A DNA stretch of 64,000 nucleotides from Bacteroidota bacterium (GTDB lineage: Bacteria; Bacteroidota; Bacteroidia; Flavobacteriales; Weeksellaceae). Each line of letters opens with the position of its first letter. Position 1 is the stretch's first letter. The position numbers and the translations under genes were made by a program. The notes beneath the pieces were generated by a model. It did no database searches and had not been told where the DNA came from. It saw nothing but the letters and a program-made list of their open reading frames with translations. Location of the stretch: the NCBI GenBank assembly GCA_023422635.1, contig JAFAGO010000051.1:115268-179267 (forward strand). The letters run 5' to 3'. This document shows, piece after piece, positions 1 to 8,030 of this stretch.

Positions 1-1
1 T

Positions 2-2152
2 CAAGGAAATCAATTAATTTTAGCGTACGAATTTACTTTCGAAGAAAAAAAATCAAGCAATATGTGGAATATTGTTGCCAACGCATCGAATGGAGAAATT
101 CTAGTAAAAGAAAACCTTACTGTTTCTTGTAATTTTCATGATGAACCATTTAGTAGAGATCACTTAGAGAAATTTCACACTGCTGAAAACTCACTCTTTA
201 CTGTAGAGCATAAAAAGATAGAAGGCGATTTACGTCTTCCTTTTCTAGCAGAAAATGCTAGCTATCGCGTTTTTCCTTATCCAGTTGAATCTCCTAGACA
301 CGGAGAAAGAGTTCTGCTCCAAAATCCTTGGGATCCTTCGGCATCGCCATTGGGCTGGCAAGCCACTCACACAACCGTTTATAATATCACCCGCGGAAAC
401 AATGTGTTAGCGTATATGGATGAAATGAGTACTAATCCATTAACCAATTTGGTAACCGCAAATGGAGGCGATAGTAGAACATTTGATTTCCCATTTGAAT
501 TTCCTGAAAATTACAATGTAAATAAGGATGCTTCAATTACCAATTTATTTTATTCCAATAATATGGTGCACGACATTCTGTACCGTTATGGTTTTACCGA
601 AACTGCGAAAAACTTCCAGTTGTATAATTTCGGATTAGGTGGGGAACAAAACGATTTTGTACAAGCGGAATCAAGAGATGGAGGCGGTGTTGCCGATTTA
701 TCTTTAGGTATTTACAATAATGCAAATTTTGCTACACCACCTGATGGTTATCGCCCCCGTATGCAAATGTATGTTTGGCGTGGTGCAGGACCTTACTTTA
801 AGTATAACGAACCGAATGCTGGAACTTCGATCAGCCAGGTAGGATTTGGTTATTTTGGTGTTCCATTGTGGAAAGCTCCTACTACAGGTAATATAGGAGT
901 TGCCTCAAGCCTTGAAGCTTGCACCGAATTAACAGCAGGATCGCTTACAGGTAAAATTGGGATTGCACAACGCGGAAATTGTAGTTTTATAACGAAAGTT
1001 AAAAACATGGAAGATGCAGGCGCTATTGCCGCCATTGTATACGATAATGTTACGGGAGCAGTTTCAAACATGTCGGGCGACGGTTCCACAACCGTTACCA
1101 TTCCATCAGTATTTATTCCGAAAGTTAATGGCGAGCAAATTGTAAATAATATTAATGCTGGACAAAATGTAAATGTAACGCTTAGCACTCCGTTTTATGA
1201 TTCATCAATGGATCATTCTATTGTAATTCATGAGTACGGACACGGAGTTTCCAATCGATTAACGGGCGATGGCTACAGTTGCTTACAATCCAGCAATTCT
1301 AAAGAGCAAATGGGTGAAGGTTGGTCCGATTTTCTTGCGTTAATGCTTACGTTAAAACCAACGGATAATGCCTCAGTTGGTCGTGGAATTGGCACCTATG
1401 CTGCCGGCCAAAATGCTAACGGAACAGGAATTCGCCAGGCTAAATATACTCCAAACATGAATATCAACGGGTATACCTACGGCGATACAAATGGTATGGA
1501 ATATACCAATAGCAACGGACAAATTGTTCCTGATTCACATTCCATCGGTTTTGTTTGGGCAACTATGCTTTGGGATCTTCACTGGGATTATGCAGAAAAA
1601 TATGGTTTCGATTCCGATATTGTGGGAAATCCAGAATCTGGATCAGGAAAAGTTTTACAGATGGTGGTAAATGGGATGAAACTACAGCCATGTAGTCCAA
1701 CATTTATCGATGGCCGCGATGCGATTCTTGCCGCAGATGAAGCTGCAAATAATAGCGAAGATAAATGTTTAATTTGGAATGCTTTTGCTAAAAGAGGGTT
1801 AGGAGTTAACGCTTCTGCAGGATCGAAAACAAATATTAACGATCAAGTTGAAGATTTTACAGTTCCTGAAGAATGTGAAGGGTTGGCAACTACAGAAGTT
1901 GCTTCTAAGAAAGCGATAAGCATTTATCCAAATCCTGCGAAAAATGAGTTTGCTTTAAAATTCAATTCAAAAGTTACAGGAAAAGTGTTTGTTGAAATTT
2001 TTGATGCTTCAGGAAAAATTGTTTCCAACCAAAAAGTGGATCCATCCATAACTGAAAATATCAACATCCAACATTTACCAAACGGTGTTTACATTGTAAA
2101 AGCATCCGGAATTGGTGTTGATTATAGCACAAAACTAATCGTAAATAATTAG
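2..2152 (+). CDS. M36 (fungalysin-type) metalloprotease with PA and T9SS sorting domains, 5' end missing
   Basis: A secreted zinc metalloprotease that probably degrades extracellular protein. The frame is open back to base 2, so the signal peptide and most of the propeptide lie outside the window; the ATG at 62 is internal. Counting from that ATG, a protease-associated (PA) domain spans about residues 270-380. The zinc motif HEYGH is at 390-394, and the third-ligand glutamate is in EGWSDF about 28 residues later. The last ~75 residues start with IYPNPAKNEF and end in KLIVNN, a type A type IX secretion sorting domain. The protein should therefore cross the outer membrane and be released or anchored to surface polysaccharide. 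The family assignment is strong; the substrate is unknown. Confidence 0.93.
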   Translation, partial: QGNQLILAYEFTFEEKKSSNMWNIVANASNGEILVKENLTVSCNFHDEPFSRDHLEKFHTAENSLFTVEHKKIEGDLRLPFLAENASYRVFPYPVESPRHGERVLLQNPWDPSASPLGWQATHTTVYNITRGNNVLAYMDEMSTNPLTNLVTANGGDSRTFDFPFEFPENYNVNKDASITNLFYSNNMVHDILYRYGFTETAKNFQLYNFGLGGEQNDFVQAESRDGGGVADLSLGIYNNANFATPPDGYRPRMQMYVWRGAGPYFKYNEPNAGTSISQVGFGYFGVPLWKAPTTGNIGVASSLEACTELTAGSLTGKIGIAQRGNCSFITKVKNMEDAGAIAAIVYDNVTGAVSNMSGDGSTTVTIPSVFIPKVNGEQIVNNINAGQNVNVTLSTPFYDSSMDHSIVIHEYGHGVSNRLTGDGYSCLQSSNSKEQMGEGWSDFLALMLTLKPTDNASVGRGIGTYAAGQNANGTGIRQAKYTPNMNINGYTYGDTNGMEYTNSNGQIVPDSHSIGFVWATMLWDLHWDYAEKYGFDSDIVGNPESGSGKVLQMVVNGMKLQPCSPTFIDGRDAILAADEAANNSEDKCLIWNAFAKRGLGVNASAGSKTNINDQVEDFTVPEECEGLATTEVASKKAISIYPNPAKNEFALKFNSKVTGKVFVEIFDASGKIVSNQKVDPSITENINIQHLPNGVYIVKASGIGVDYSTKLIVNN

Positions 2153-2180
2153 TTCTATTCATCAAATTACATAATATAAA

Positions 2181-2214
2181 AATGTCGGAATTCATTTTCC
2201 GGCATTTTTTTTTT
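2181..2214 (+). terminator. Rho-independent terminator of the M36 protease gene
   Basis: A hairpin with arms ATGTCGGAA and TTCCGGCAT-type pairing is followed by a run of nine T, 30 bases after the protease stop codon. Confidence 0.8.
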
Positions 2215-2303
2215 GGTTATTATAAAATAAGATTTTTCATCTTTAGATTTCAAAATTCAGATACGTTTTTAAAATTCACCTTTATTAATCCTAAAATAAA
2301 ACG

Positions 2304-2333
2304 CAAAAAAAAAGACCGAAAGAAGTTCCGGTC
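2304..2333 (-). terminator. Terminator of the small Spy-like gene (minus strand)
   Basis: On the minus strand the arms GACCG and CGGTC close a ten-base loop and are followed by nine T. It lies about 67 bases past the stop of the minus-strand gene at 2400. Confidence 0.6.
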
Positions 2334-2336
2334 ATA

Positions 2337-2359
2337 ACGAGAGCTGCCTCCCGTTTTTT
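2337..2359 (+). terminator. Second plus-strand terminator-like hairpin
   Basis: Arms ACGAGAG and CTCCCGT (one mismatch) close a CTGC loop and are followed by six T on the plus strand. The M36 gene already has a terminator upstream, so this is either a backup or the end of a short unannotated transcript. Confidence 0.4.
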
Positions 2360-2399
2360 GCATCTGAAAAGTTAAATTGATATGAAGAACTCCTATTCT

Positions 2400-2771
2400 T
2401 TAGTATTGATTTTTTTTGCCTTGCTGATTTTTAAATTTTTGCTTTTGATCAGTTGTTAGCACTTTTTGCACTTCTTGATGGTACTGTTTTTCACTTAAAG
2501 CTTTTTTAGAGTTTTTCATTTTGGCATTTTGTGAACTCCTTCTTTGGTGAAGCGCTTTAATTTTTTTCTTTTGGGCATCCGATAAATTTAAATATTGATA
2601 ATCAGACAAATAGCTATCGTTATTTTTGATGCTTTTTGACTTTTGACTTTTAGCAGAATTCGTATTTCGGATTTCTTTACGATCTTGATCTTTCTGCGTA
2701 CTGTGTTGCGTTGATTGTGCATTTGTGAACAGAGCAAACATCGTCGCAATTATTAACATACTTTTTTTCAT
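2400..2771 (-). CDS. Small exported basic protein with LTxxQ-like repeats (Spy/CpxP-like)
   Basis: A predicted 123-residue periplasmic protein. I place the start at the ATG before KKSMLIIATMFALFTNAQ because this gives a clean signal peptide; a longer frame back to 2825 would put 18 unlikely residues in front and run over the promoter. The mature protein is lysine-, serine- and glutamine-rich and ends in two motifs, LNLSDAQKKKIKAL and LTTDQKQKFKN. These resemble the paired LTxxQ motifs of Spy/CpxP-type periplasmic chaperones and the related small proteins of Bacteroidota. A paralogue with the same arrangement is at 29754-30188. A role in envelope stress is inferred only from the motif. Confidence 0.75.
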   Translation of the reverse strand: MKKSMLIIATMFALFTNAQSTQHSTQKDQDRKEIRNTNSAKSQKSKSIKNNDSYLSDYQYLNLSDAQKKKIKALHQRRSSQNAKMKNSKKALSEKQYHQEVQKVLTTDQKQKFKNQQGKKNQY

Positions 2772-2807
2772 AATTTCAATTTTTGTGGTGAGTATTAATT
2801 GATGGTT

Positions 2808-2838
2808 CAAATGTAGAAACTGCAAACCATGTTGTCAA
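2808..2838 (-). promoter_or_regulatory. Bacteroidota-type promoter for the Spy-like gene
   Basis: On the minus strand TTG (2836-2838) is followed after 20 bases by TACATTTG (2808-2815). This matches the Bacteroidota consensus TTG-N19-TAnnTTTG, 36 bases before the chosen start. Confidence 0.65.
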
Positions 2839-3002
2839 CTCTAATAGAAGTCTTCGCAAAATATGTAGACGATTCTCCGAATAGTATCGACCAACCTGAA
2901 TTTTAATATTAACTAAATATTAATTAAAAATGAATTAAATGTAAATTAATTTCCTTATATTCGCATAATCAATCCGTTAGCTTTCTAACCTAAAATTATA
3001 AC

Positions 3003-3404
3003 ATGATGTCAACTTCCATTTTTAAAACCATAGTCGCTATTGTAGTATTTTGTAGCGTAAGCACTTTTAATACGTTGAAAGCGCAAATGAGTGATAATAA
3101 CATTCAAGAAATTCTGTTGAGTAATCAAGATGGATTTCGTGAACTTCGAAACCAATTGATGACGAATTTTGATTTTACCAATCCAAATTTACAAGAAGGA
3201 AATATTGTTTCAGAAATTGTATTTACCATTGAAGAAGATGGAAAATTCAGCAATATTAGAGCGACAAGCGATTGCCAATACGTAAGCGAAGAATTGGAAA
3301 ACACCATGAAAAGTCTTCTTTTAAAAATTGATCCCACCACATTATCAGGAAATCCATTGGCAACAAAATATATTCTTCCCGTTTCTTTAAAAATTGAAAA
3401 GTAA
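3003..3404 (+). CDS. Exported protein with a TonB C-terminal-like domain
   Basis: A 133-residue protein with an N-terminal signal peptide ending near KAQ (about residue 28). The rest (VSEIVFTIEEDGKFSNIRAT, then a cysteine, and finally ILPVSLKIEK) follows the strand-helix-strand pattern of the TonB C-terminal domain seen in many short Bacteroidota proteins. There is no membrane anchor or proline-rich linker, so it is not a classical TonB energy transducer. Neighbours give no functional hint, and a hairpin terminator follows. The fold call is moderate and the function is unknown. Confidence 0.7.
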   Translation: MMSTSIFKTIVAIVVFCSVSTFNTLKAQMSDNNIQEILLSNQDGFRELRNQLMTNFDFTNPNLQEGNIVSEIVFTIEEDGKFSNIRATSDCQYVSEELENTMKSLLLKIDPTTLSGNPLATKYILPVSLKIEK

Positions 3405-3439
3405 TACACATAAACTTTTTTTTAGAATAATATGTTCAA

Positions 3440-3464
3440 AAGTCCGGCAATGTCCGGATTTTTC
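3440..3464 (+). terminator. Terminator after the TonB-like gene
   Basis: Arms TCCGG and CCGGA around a short loop are followed by a T-rich stretch, about 36 bases after the stop codon. Confidence 0.65.
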
Positions 3465-3489
3465 TATGTTTTCATTGAAGCAATTTTGA

Positions 3490-3497
3490 TACTTTTG
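3490..3497 (+). promoter_or_regulatory. -7 promoter element for the GNAT gene
   Basis: TACTTTTG matches TAnnTTTG exactly. It would give a leader of about 70 bases before the start at 3576. No clear TTG was found at the expected distance. Confidence 0.45.
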
Positions 3498-3575
3498 CAA
3501 ATGAGGATTTCAATCATTATTTGGTAAGTTCTTTTTTACTTAATGAACACGAAATTCTTTTGAAAATCAATTAAA

Positions 3576-4079
3576 ATGAATTTGAATTACCAGATAAGAG
3601 AAATGGAAAACGCAGATGCAGAAGGCGTTTTAGCTATTTTTCAACAAGGAATCGATGGACAAAATGCTACATTCGATCAAGAAGTTCCCACTTGGGAAAA
3701 GTGGAATGAAAGCCATTTTAGCAATTCCCGATTTGTAATCACAAATGAAAACGACGAGATTGTGGGTTGGTGTGCATTAAAACCAATTAGCGACCGAAAT
3801 TGTTTCCGCGGCGTGGCCGAAGTTAGCATTTATTTGGATCAAAATTACCAATCCAAAGGTTTAGGAAAAATCTTGATTCGCAAATTAATTTTGGATAGTG
3901 AAGAACACGATTTTTGGACTTTGCAAGCAGTAATTTTTCCCGAAAACAAAGCATCTGTTTCGTTATTTCAAAGCTCTGGTTTTCGGATTGTAGGAACACG
4001 CGAACGTATCTCGAAAATGAATGGTAAATGGCGCGATGTTTTACTTTTAGAAAAACGCAGTAGGGAAGTTGGCATATAA
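3576..4079 (+). CDS. GNAT-family N-acetyltransferase (phosphinothricin acetyltransferase-like)
   Basis: A 167-residue single-domain GNAT enzyme that should transfer acetyl from acetyl-CoA to a primary amine. It starts with IREMENADAEGVLAIF, carries the acetyl-CoA pyrophosphate loop QNYQSKGLGKIL (about residues 89-100), and ends with NKASVSLFQSSGFRIVGTRE and WRDVLLLEKR. This layout is typical of the Pat/Bar/YncA branch that acetylates methionine sulfone or phosphinothricin-like molecules. The gene stands alone between terminators. The superfamily call is firm; the substrate is inferred from the subgroup pattern. Confidence 0.9.
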   Translation: MNLNYQIREMENADAEGVLAIFQQGIDGQNATFDQEVPTWEKWNESHFSNSRFVITNENDEIVGWCALKPISDRNCFRGVAEVSIYLDQNYQSKGLGKILIRKLILDSEEHDFWTLQAVIFPENKASVSLFQSSGFRIVGTRERISKMNGKWRDVLLLEKRSREVGI

Positions 4080-4111
4080 ACAATCAAGTTTTGCCCATTT
4101 AAATTCAAAAT

Positions 4112-4145
4112 AAAAAAGGTTCGGAAACCTATTCCAAACCTTCAG
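4112..4145 (-). terminator. Terminator of the peroxiredoxin-thioredoxin operon
   Basis: Minus-strand hairpin with arms AAGGTTTGG and CCGAACCTT, followed by six T. It lies just past the last gene of the operon. Confidence 0.7.
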
Positions 4146-4165
4146 TTTAATATGGAAAACGCCAT

Positions 4166-4414
4166 TTATCGATCAATACTTCCTAAAACTTTTTGGGCAA
4201 AGTTATTAAGAGCATCTTTTTCCGATTGGCCATTTTGTACACTGTTATGAACTTCTAAAGCACCACAAATGTTGGTGATTAATTCGCCAGTAACGTTTAA
4301 ATCTTCATCAGAAACACCACGAAATTCAGAGAAGCTTTCTAATACTTCTAATGTTTTTTCAAGGTTTTCTGCAGATTGATTTTGGTATAATTGTCTGATA
4401 ATTGGTAGTTTCAT
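4166..4414 (-). CDS. Small conserved protein of the thioredoxin operon (DUF6952-like)
   Basis: An 82-residue soluble, acidic, mainly helical protein with no signal peptide or membrane segment. It begins MKLPIIRQLYQNQ and contains VTGELITNICGALEVHNSV. I recognise it as the small flavobacterial protein that usually follows a thioredoxin gene, and I believe this is the DUF6952 family. Its ATG follows the thioredoxin stop after one base, so the two are translationally linked and probably serve the same peroxide-reduction pathway. It has a single cysteine (in NICGAL). Its biochemical role is unknown. Confidence 0.8.
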   Translation of the reverse strand: MKLPIIRQLYQNQSAENLEKTLEVLESFSEFRGVSDEDLNVTGELITNICGALEVHNSVQNGQSEKDALNNFAQKVLGSIDR

Positions 4415-4415
4415 C

Positions 4416-4724
4416 TTAGTTCAATTCATTAAAAAGATTCAACAAACTTTCAGCTTGGTTGGATTGTACTTGGTTCACTAATTCACCATTTTTAAAGATG
4501 GCAAAAGTGGGTAAGTTATCTACTTTCGCTAATTTTCTACTTTCTGGAAATTTTTCTGCATCAACATACAAAAATGGAATTTCTTCGTTTTCGGATGCCA
4601 ATTTTTTGAATTTTGGTTTCATAATTCTGCAGTTTCCACACCATGAAGCGCCGTATTGAACTACAACTTTTTCGTTGTCGCCTACTACATTTTGTAAGCT
4701 ATCATCTGCTAATTCTGTATACAT
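4416..4724 (-). CDS. Thioredoxin-family protein, CGNC active site
   Basis: A cytoplasmic thiol-disulfide oxidoreductase of 102 residues. The start is set at the ATG before YTELADDSL; a frame ten residues longer begins in the hairpin region and is unlikely. The active site is WCGNC at residues 28-32, with CGNC in place of the usual CGPC. The cis-proline is in VDNLPTFAIF. CGNC probably shifts the redox potential and is common in flavobacterial thioredoxins that sit beside peroxiredoxins. It lies between the 2-Cys peroxiredoxin gene and the small conserved gene, and likely reduces that peroxiredoxin. Confidence 0.92.
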   Translation of the reverse strand: MYTELADDSLQNVVGDNEKVVVQYGASWCGNCRIMKPKFKKLASENEEIPFLYVDAEKFPESRKLAKVDNLPTFAIFKNGELVNQVQSNQAESLLNLFNELN

Positions 4725-4750
4725 TTTTTTGTTTTTTTTGAAGGTTAAAC

Positions 4751-4794
4751 GCAATGGAAAAGGTATGCTTTACCATTCCCATTGCGATGGTAAA
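4751..4794 (-). other. Overlapping alternative hairpins between peroxiredoxin and thioredoxin genes
   Basis: Two inverted repeats share bases and cannot form together. GCAATGG (4751-4757) pairs with CCATTGC (4779-4785) around an inner GGTA/TACC pair. TTTACCAT (4769-4776) pairs with ATGGTAAA (4787-4794). There is only a short T stretch after them on the minus strand. This could be a leaky terminator or processing site that sets the ratio of the two gene products. Confidence 0.5.
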
Positions 4795-4799
4795 TTGTA

Positions 4800-5432
4800 T
4801 TAGTGTTTTGAAAGGTATTCTGCAGTAGAGTTACGGTCTGCACTCATTGCATCTTTGCCTTCTTCCCAGTTTGCAGGGCAAACTTCACCGTGTTTTTGTA
4901 CGTGCGTATACGCATCAATTAAACGTAAAAATTCTTTAACATTTCTACCTAATGGCATATCGTTTACTGCTTCATGGAAAATTTTACCAGTTTCGTCAAT
5001 CAAATAAGTAGCTCTATAAGTTACATTCGATCCACTGAAGATTTCGTTTCCATCTTCATCGTATTCGAAATCTTGATCTACAATTCCTAAAGCATTCGCT
5101 AAAGCTCTGTGAGTATCAGCCAAAATTGGATAAGTTACTCCTTCGATTCCGCCGTTATCTTTTGCTGTGTTTAACCAAGCGAAGTGTACTTCGTTTGTAT
5201 CGCAAGAAGCACCGATTACTTTGGTATTTCTTTTTTCAAATTCTCCTAACGCTTCTTGAAATGCGTGCAATTCTGTAGGACAAACAAAAGTAAAATCTTT
5301 TGGATACCAGAATAAAAGAACTTTTTGTTGGTTTTTGGTAGCTTCATCTAACACGTTGATTCTCAAATCATCTCCCATTTCAGACATTGCATCTACGGTA
5401 ATGTTTGGAAATTTTCTTCCTACTAGTGACAT
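4800..5432 (-). CDS. Typical 2-Cys peroxiredoxin (AhpC/Prx1 type)
   Basis: A cytoplasmic peroxidase of 210 residues that reduces hydrogen peroxide and organic hydroperoxides. The peroxidatic cysteine is C51 in DFTFVCPTE and the resolving cysteine is C185 in GEVCPANW. The C-terminal extension ends in YLSKH, as expected for decameric typical 2-Cys enzymes. It is the first gene of a run with thioredoxin and a small conserved protein. No ahpF is adjacent, so thioredoxin is the likely reductant. Its promoter carries an inverted repeat that could bind a peroxide-responsive regulator. Confidence 0.96.
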   Translation of the reverse strand: MSLVGRKFPNITVDAMSEMGDDLRINVLDEATKNQQKVLLFWYPKDFTFVCPTELHAFQEALGEFEKRNTKVIGASCDTNEVHFAWLNTAKDNGGIEGVTYPILADTHRALANALGIVDQDFEYDEDGNEIFSGSNVTYRATYLIDETGKIFHEAVNDMPLGRNVKEFLRLIDAYTHVQKHGEVCPANWEEGKDAMSADRNSTAEYLSKH

Positions 5433-5466
5433 AATTTTTTGTTTTTAAAGATTAAATTTTATGATG

Positions 5467-5523
5467 CAAATATACATTGTTTTATCTATCGGTAAAATAG
5501 TTTTCGATAAATAAAATCTATCG
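5467..5523 (-). promoter_or_regulatory. Peroxiredoxin promoter with inverted-repeat operator candidate
   Basis: On the minus strand a perfect -7 box TATATTTG lies at 5467-5474, 35 bases before the start codon. Upstream, where the -33 region should be, TATCG (5487-5491) and CGATA (5505-5509) form an inverted repeat. Its inner part, CTAT-N7-ATAG, matches the core spacing of an OxyR half-site pair. A further TATCG is at 5519-5523. Confidence 0.5.
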
Positions 5524-5557
5524 AACTGTTTTTAATAATCCAATCCTGAAAATAAAC

Positions 5558-5585
5558 AAGAGCCCTAAAAATTAGGACTCTCGTT
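5558..5585 (-). terminator. Terminator of the aminotransferase gene
   Basis: On the minus strand AGAG-T-CCTA pairs with TAGG-G-CTCT, followed by a moderately T-rich stretch, about 45 bases after the aminotransferase stop codon. Confidence 0.5.
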
Positions 5586-5629
5586 ATATGTAAATTATGT
5601 TGTACGACTTGTATATATCGCAGGAACTC

Positions 5630-6814
5630 TTACGACAATATTTCTTTAATTCTTCTCATTGCTTCTGTAAGCTCCGCATCTGAAGCAGCATAAGAAAAAC
5701 GAATACAATCTGGATTTCCAAAGGAATCTCCACCAACCGTTCCTACATGTGCTTCTTCTAAAAGAAACATTGCAAAATCATCTGCTGAATTAATTACTTT
5801 TCCGCCAAGCTCTTTCCCAATATAGTAGGAAATATCAGGGAAAATATAGAAGGCCGCTTCAGGATAATTCACTTTAAATCCAGGAATATCCTTCATTAAA
5901 TTATATACTAAATCGCGACGTTTTTCAAATTCATCCACCATATAGCGATACGCAGATGGATCGGTTTGTAACGCTTGTATTGAAGCTCGTTGCGCAATTG
6001 TATTGGCACCAGATGTTATTTGACCTTGAATTTTTTCGCATCCTTTAGCCAACCATTCTGGACATGCAGAGTAGCCAATTCTCCAACCTGTCATTGCGAA
6101 AGCTTTACTAACGCCATTAATCACTGCAGTTTGCTCGTACACTTCTGGAAATTCCGCAATCGAAGTGTGTTCTCCTTTGAAATTAATTAGTTCGTATATT
6201 TCATCGGAAATAATGGTAATATCTGGATATTTTGCCATTACCGCTGCAATTGCTTTAAGTTCTTCCTTGGTATAATAACTTCCTGATGGATTACATGGCG
6301 AACTGTACAAAAGCGCTTTCGTTTTTGGCGTTATTGCTGCTTCAAGTTGTTCAGGTGTAATTTTAAAATCGCTTTCAATTGTTGTTTTTACAATCACCGA
6401 AGTCCCACCAACCATTTTTACAATTTCATCGTAACTCACCCAAAATGGAGCAGGCAAAATCACCTCATCACCATCATTAATAATCGCCGCAAGTACATTG
6501 AATAAAGATTGTTTAGCGCCGTTAGAAACGCATATTTGTGTAGGTTTATAATCAAGATTATTATCGCGTTTGAGCTTGTGCGCAACAGCTTCTCTTAAAT
6601 CCAAGAAGCCGGGAACAGGAGAGTAGTGGCTGTAATTTTCGTTGATTGCCGTAAATGAAGCTTCCTTAATATCTACCGGAACATCAAAATCGGGTTCTCC
6701 CAACGTTAAACTTATTACATCAAATCCTTTTGCTTTTAATTCGCGCGCTTTGTTGCTCATAACAAAAGTTTGCGAAAAACTCATTCGGTTTACCCGTTCA
6801 GAATATTTGCTCAT
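5630..6814 (-). CDS. Class I pyridoxal-phosphate aminotransferase (aspartate aminotransferase-like)
   Basis: A cytoplasmic enzyme of 394 residues that likely moves the amino group between aspartate or another amino acid and 2-oxoglutarate. I chose the ATG before SKYSERVNRM, because the longer frame starts upstream in the promoter spacer. The PLP lysine is K237 in VSKAFAMTGWRIGY. SSPCNPSG and SDEIYELI are the cofactor-binding stretches, and the conserved C-terminal arginine is in CIRFSYAAS. Length and motifs fit the I-gamma aspartate aminotransferase group of bacteria. It is transcribed divergently from rsmG. Confidence 0.93.
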   Translation of the reverse strand: MSKYSERVNRMSFSQTFVMSNKARELKAKGFDVISLTLGEPDFDVPVDIKEASFTAINENYSHYSPVPGFLDLREAVAHKLKRDNNLDYKPTQICVSNGAKQSLFNVLAAIINDGDEVILPAPFWVSYDEIVKMVGGTSVIVKTTIESDFKITPEQLEAAITPKTKALLYSSPCNPSGSYYTKEELKAIAAVMAKYPDITIISDEIYELINFKGEHTSIAEFPEVYEQTAVINGVSKAFAMTGWRIGYSACPEWLAKGCEKIQGQITSGANTIAQRASIQALQTDPSAYRYMVDEFEKRRDLVYNLMKDIPGFKVNYPEAAFYIFPDISYYIGKELGGKVINSADDFAMFLLEEAHVGTVGGDSFGNPDCIRFSYAASDAELTEAMRRIKEILS

Positions 6815-6841
6815 ACGATAATTAATTTTTAAAATAAACTT

Positions 6842-6849
6842 CAAATATA
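6842..6849 (-). promoter_or_regulatory. -7 promoter element of the aminotransferase gene
   Basis: TATATTTG on the minus strand matches TAnnTTTG exactly. It lies 28 bases before the chosen start codon and supports that start over the upstream ATG at 6844. Confidence 0.6.
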
Positions 6850-6882
6850 GCGCAATTCTTTAATTTTTTGAAACTTCTTTTT

Positions 6883-6890
6883 TACTTTTG
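6883..6890 (+). promoter_or_regulatory. -7 promoter element of rsmG
   Basis: TACTTTTG matches TAnnTTTG exactly and lies 15 bases before the rsmG start, predicting a very short leader. Confidence 0.55.
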
Positions 6891-6905
6891 CCATAATTAT
6901 AGATA

Positions 6906-7541
6906 ATGAATACAGAACTTATTTTACAATACTTTCCGGAGTTAACCGATTTGCAAAAAGAACAATTTGCGCAATTAGAACATTTGTATCGGGAATGGAA
7001 TGAAAAAATTAATGTGATCTCCAGAAAAGATATGGAATCATTGTACGAAAAACACATTTTACATTCTTTAGGAATTGCAAAAGTAATGGAATTTGCCCCT
7101 GGAACAAAGGTGTTGGATATTGGTACTGGTGGCGGTTTCCCGGGTATTCCGTTAGCAATTTTATTTCCAGAAACGCAATTTACACTTATCGATTCTATTG
7201 GTAAGAAAATCACGGTTGTAAACGCTGTTGCAGAAGGAATTGGTTTGCAAAATGTTACTGCGATCCATGGAAGAGCAGAAAAACTAAAAGATAAATATCA
7301 CTTTGTTGTAAGTCGTGCTGTTACGCAAATGCCTGTTTTTCTTCGTTGGTTAAAGGGTAAATTTGAAAAAGAACAATTCAATACCAAACACAATGGAATT
7401 CTTTATTTAAAAGGTGGTGATTTAGCAGAAGAACTCGCAGGAATTAGAAGCGAAATTTTTCAATTGAAGAATTATTTTAATGAAGAATTTTTCGAAACTA
7501 AAAAAGTGGTTTATATTTCGAAAGGAAATTTCAATTCTTAA
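6906..7541 (+). CDS. rsmG: 16S rRNA (guanine-527-N7)-methyltransferase RsmG
   Basis: Methylates N7 of G527 in the 530 loop of 16S rRNA using S-adenosylmethionine. At 211 residues it is the normal length. Motif I is LDIGTGGGFPGIPLAI (about residues 70-85), after the family stretch WNEKINVISRKDMESLYEKH. LIDSIGKKITVVNAV and VVSRAVTQMPVFLRW follow, all typical of RsmG. Unlike many bacteria, the gene is not next to mnmG or parAB. It is followed by small exported-protein genes after a gap of 75 bases. Confidence 0.97.
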   Translation: MNTELILQYFPELTDLQKEQFAQLEHLYREWNEKINVISRKDMESLYEKHILHSLGIAKVMEFAPGTKVLDIGTGGGFPGIPLAILFPETQFTLIDSIGKKITVVNAVAEGIGLQNVTAIHGRAEKLKDKYHFVVSRAVTQMPVFLRWLKGKFEKEQFNTKHNGILYLKGGDLAEELAGIRSEIFQLKNYFNEEFFETKKVVYISKGNFNS

Positions 7542-7616
7542 TTTGTAGGTAACGATTTTTATCGTAATTTTAGTTTTATTTATAATAGATTTCTGTAAAA
7601 GCTAAAATGTAGAACT

Positions 7617-8030
7617 ATGAAGAAAGTACTTGCTTTATTATCAGTAAGCATTGCAATAACAACACTAACATCTTGTAAAGATGATGATTACGAAACTGTA
7701 GAATCCGTAAATCGTGTTGCTATTGATAGTGTAAATATTCCCAACGATACCATTCAAATTTATAGCGTAATGCCGATTACCACCTATTCCAAATATACCG
7801 GAAAATGTGAAGGTTTTTATGGCTACGACTATGAAAAAGATAACTTTAATAGAAACGTAACCAGTTTTAAATTTAAAACTACTGCAGCATGTGATGAAGC
7901 AACGGTTTCTTACGCTTCAAAAATTAATTTTCAGCCTCAAAATACTGGAATTTACACCTTTAAATTCTGGCAAAATAACGACGCCGATCAAGATGTTTGG
8001 ATCGAGAAAAAAGTAGTTGTAGTGGAGTAA
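7617..8030 (+). CDS. Putative lipoprotein of unknown function
   Basis: A 137-residue protein with a lipoprotein signal: a basic start, a hydrophobic stretch, and LTSC with the lipidated cysteine at position 20. KDDD follows the cysteine; charged residues there often mark surface export in Bacteroidota, although DDD is not the classical export signal. Two further cysteines (in KCEGFYG and AACDEA) may form a disulfide. The rest looks beta-rich. Its stop codon overlaps the start of the next gene (TAATG), so the two are probably made together. I do not recognise a family. Confidence 0.75.
   Translation: MKKVLALLSVSIAITTLTSCKDDDYETVESVNRVAIDSVNIPNDTIQIYSVMPITTYSKYTGKCEGFYGYDYEKDNFNRNVTSFKFKTTAACDEATVSYASKINFQPQNTGIYTFKFWQNNDADQDVWIEKKVVVVE

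Noticed and set aside
850..1188. Minus-strand frame inside the M36 protease gene
   Set aside because: It is antisense to a well-conserved coding region, has no promoter and no family features.
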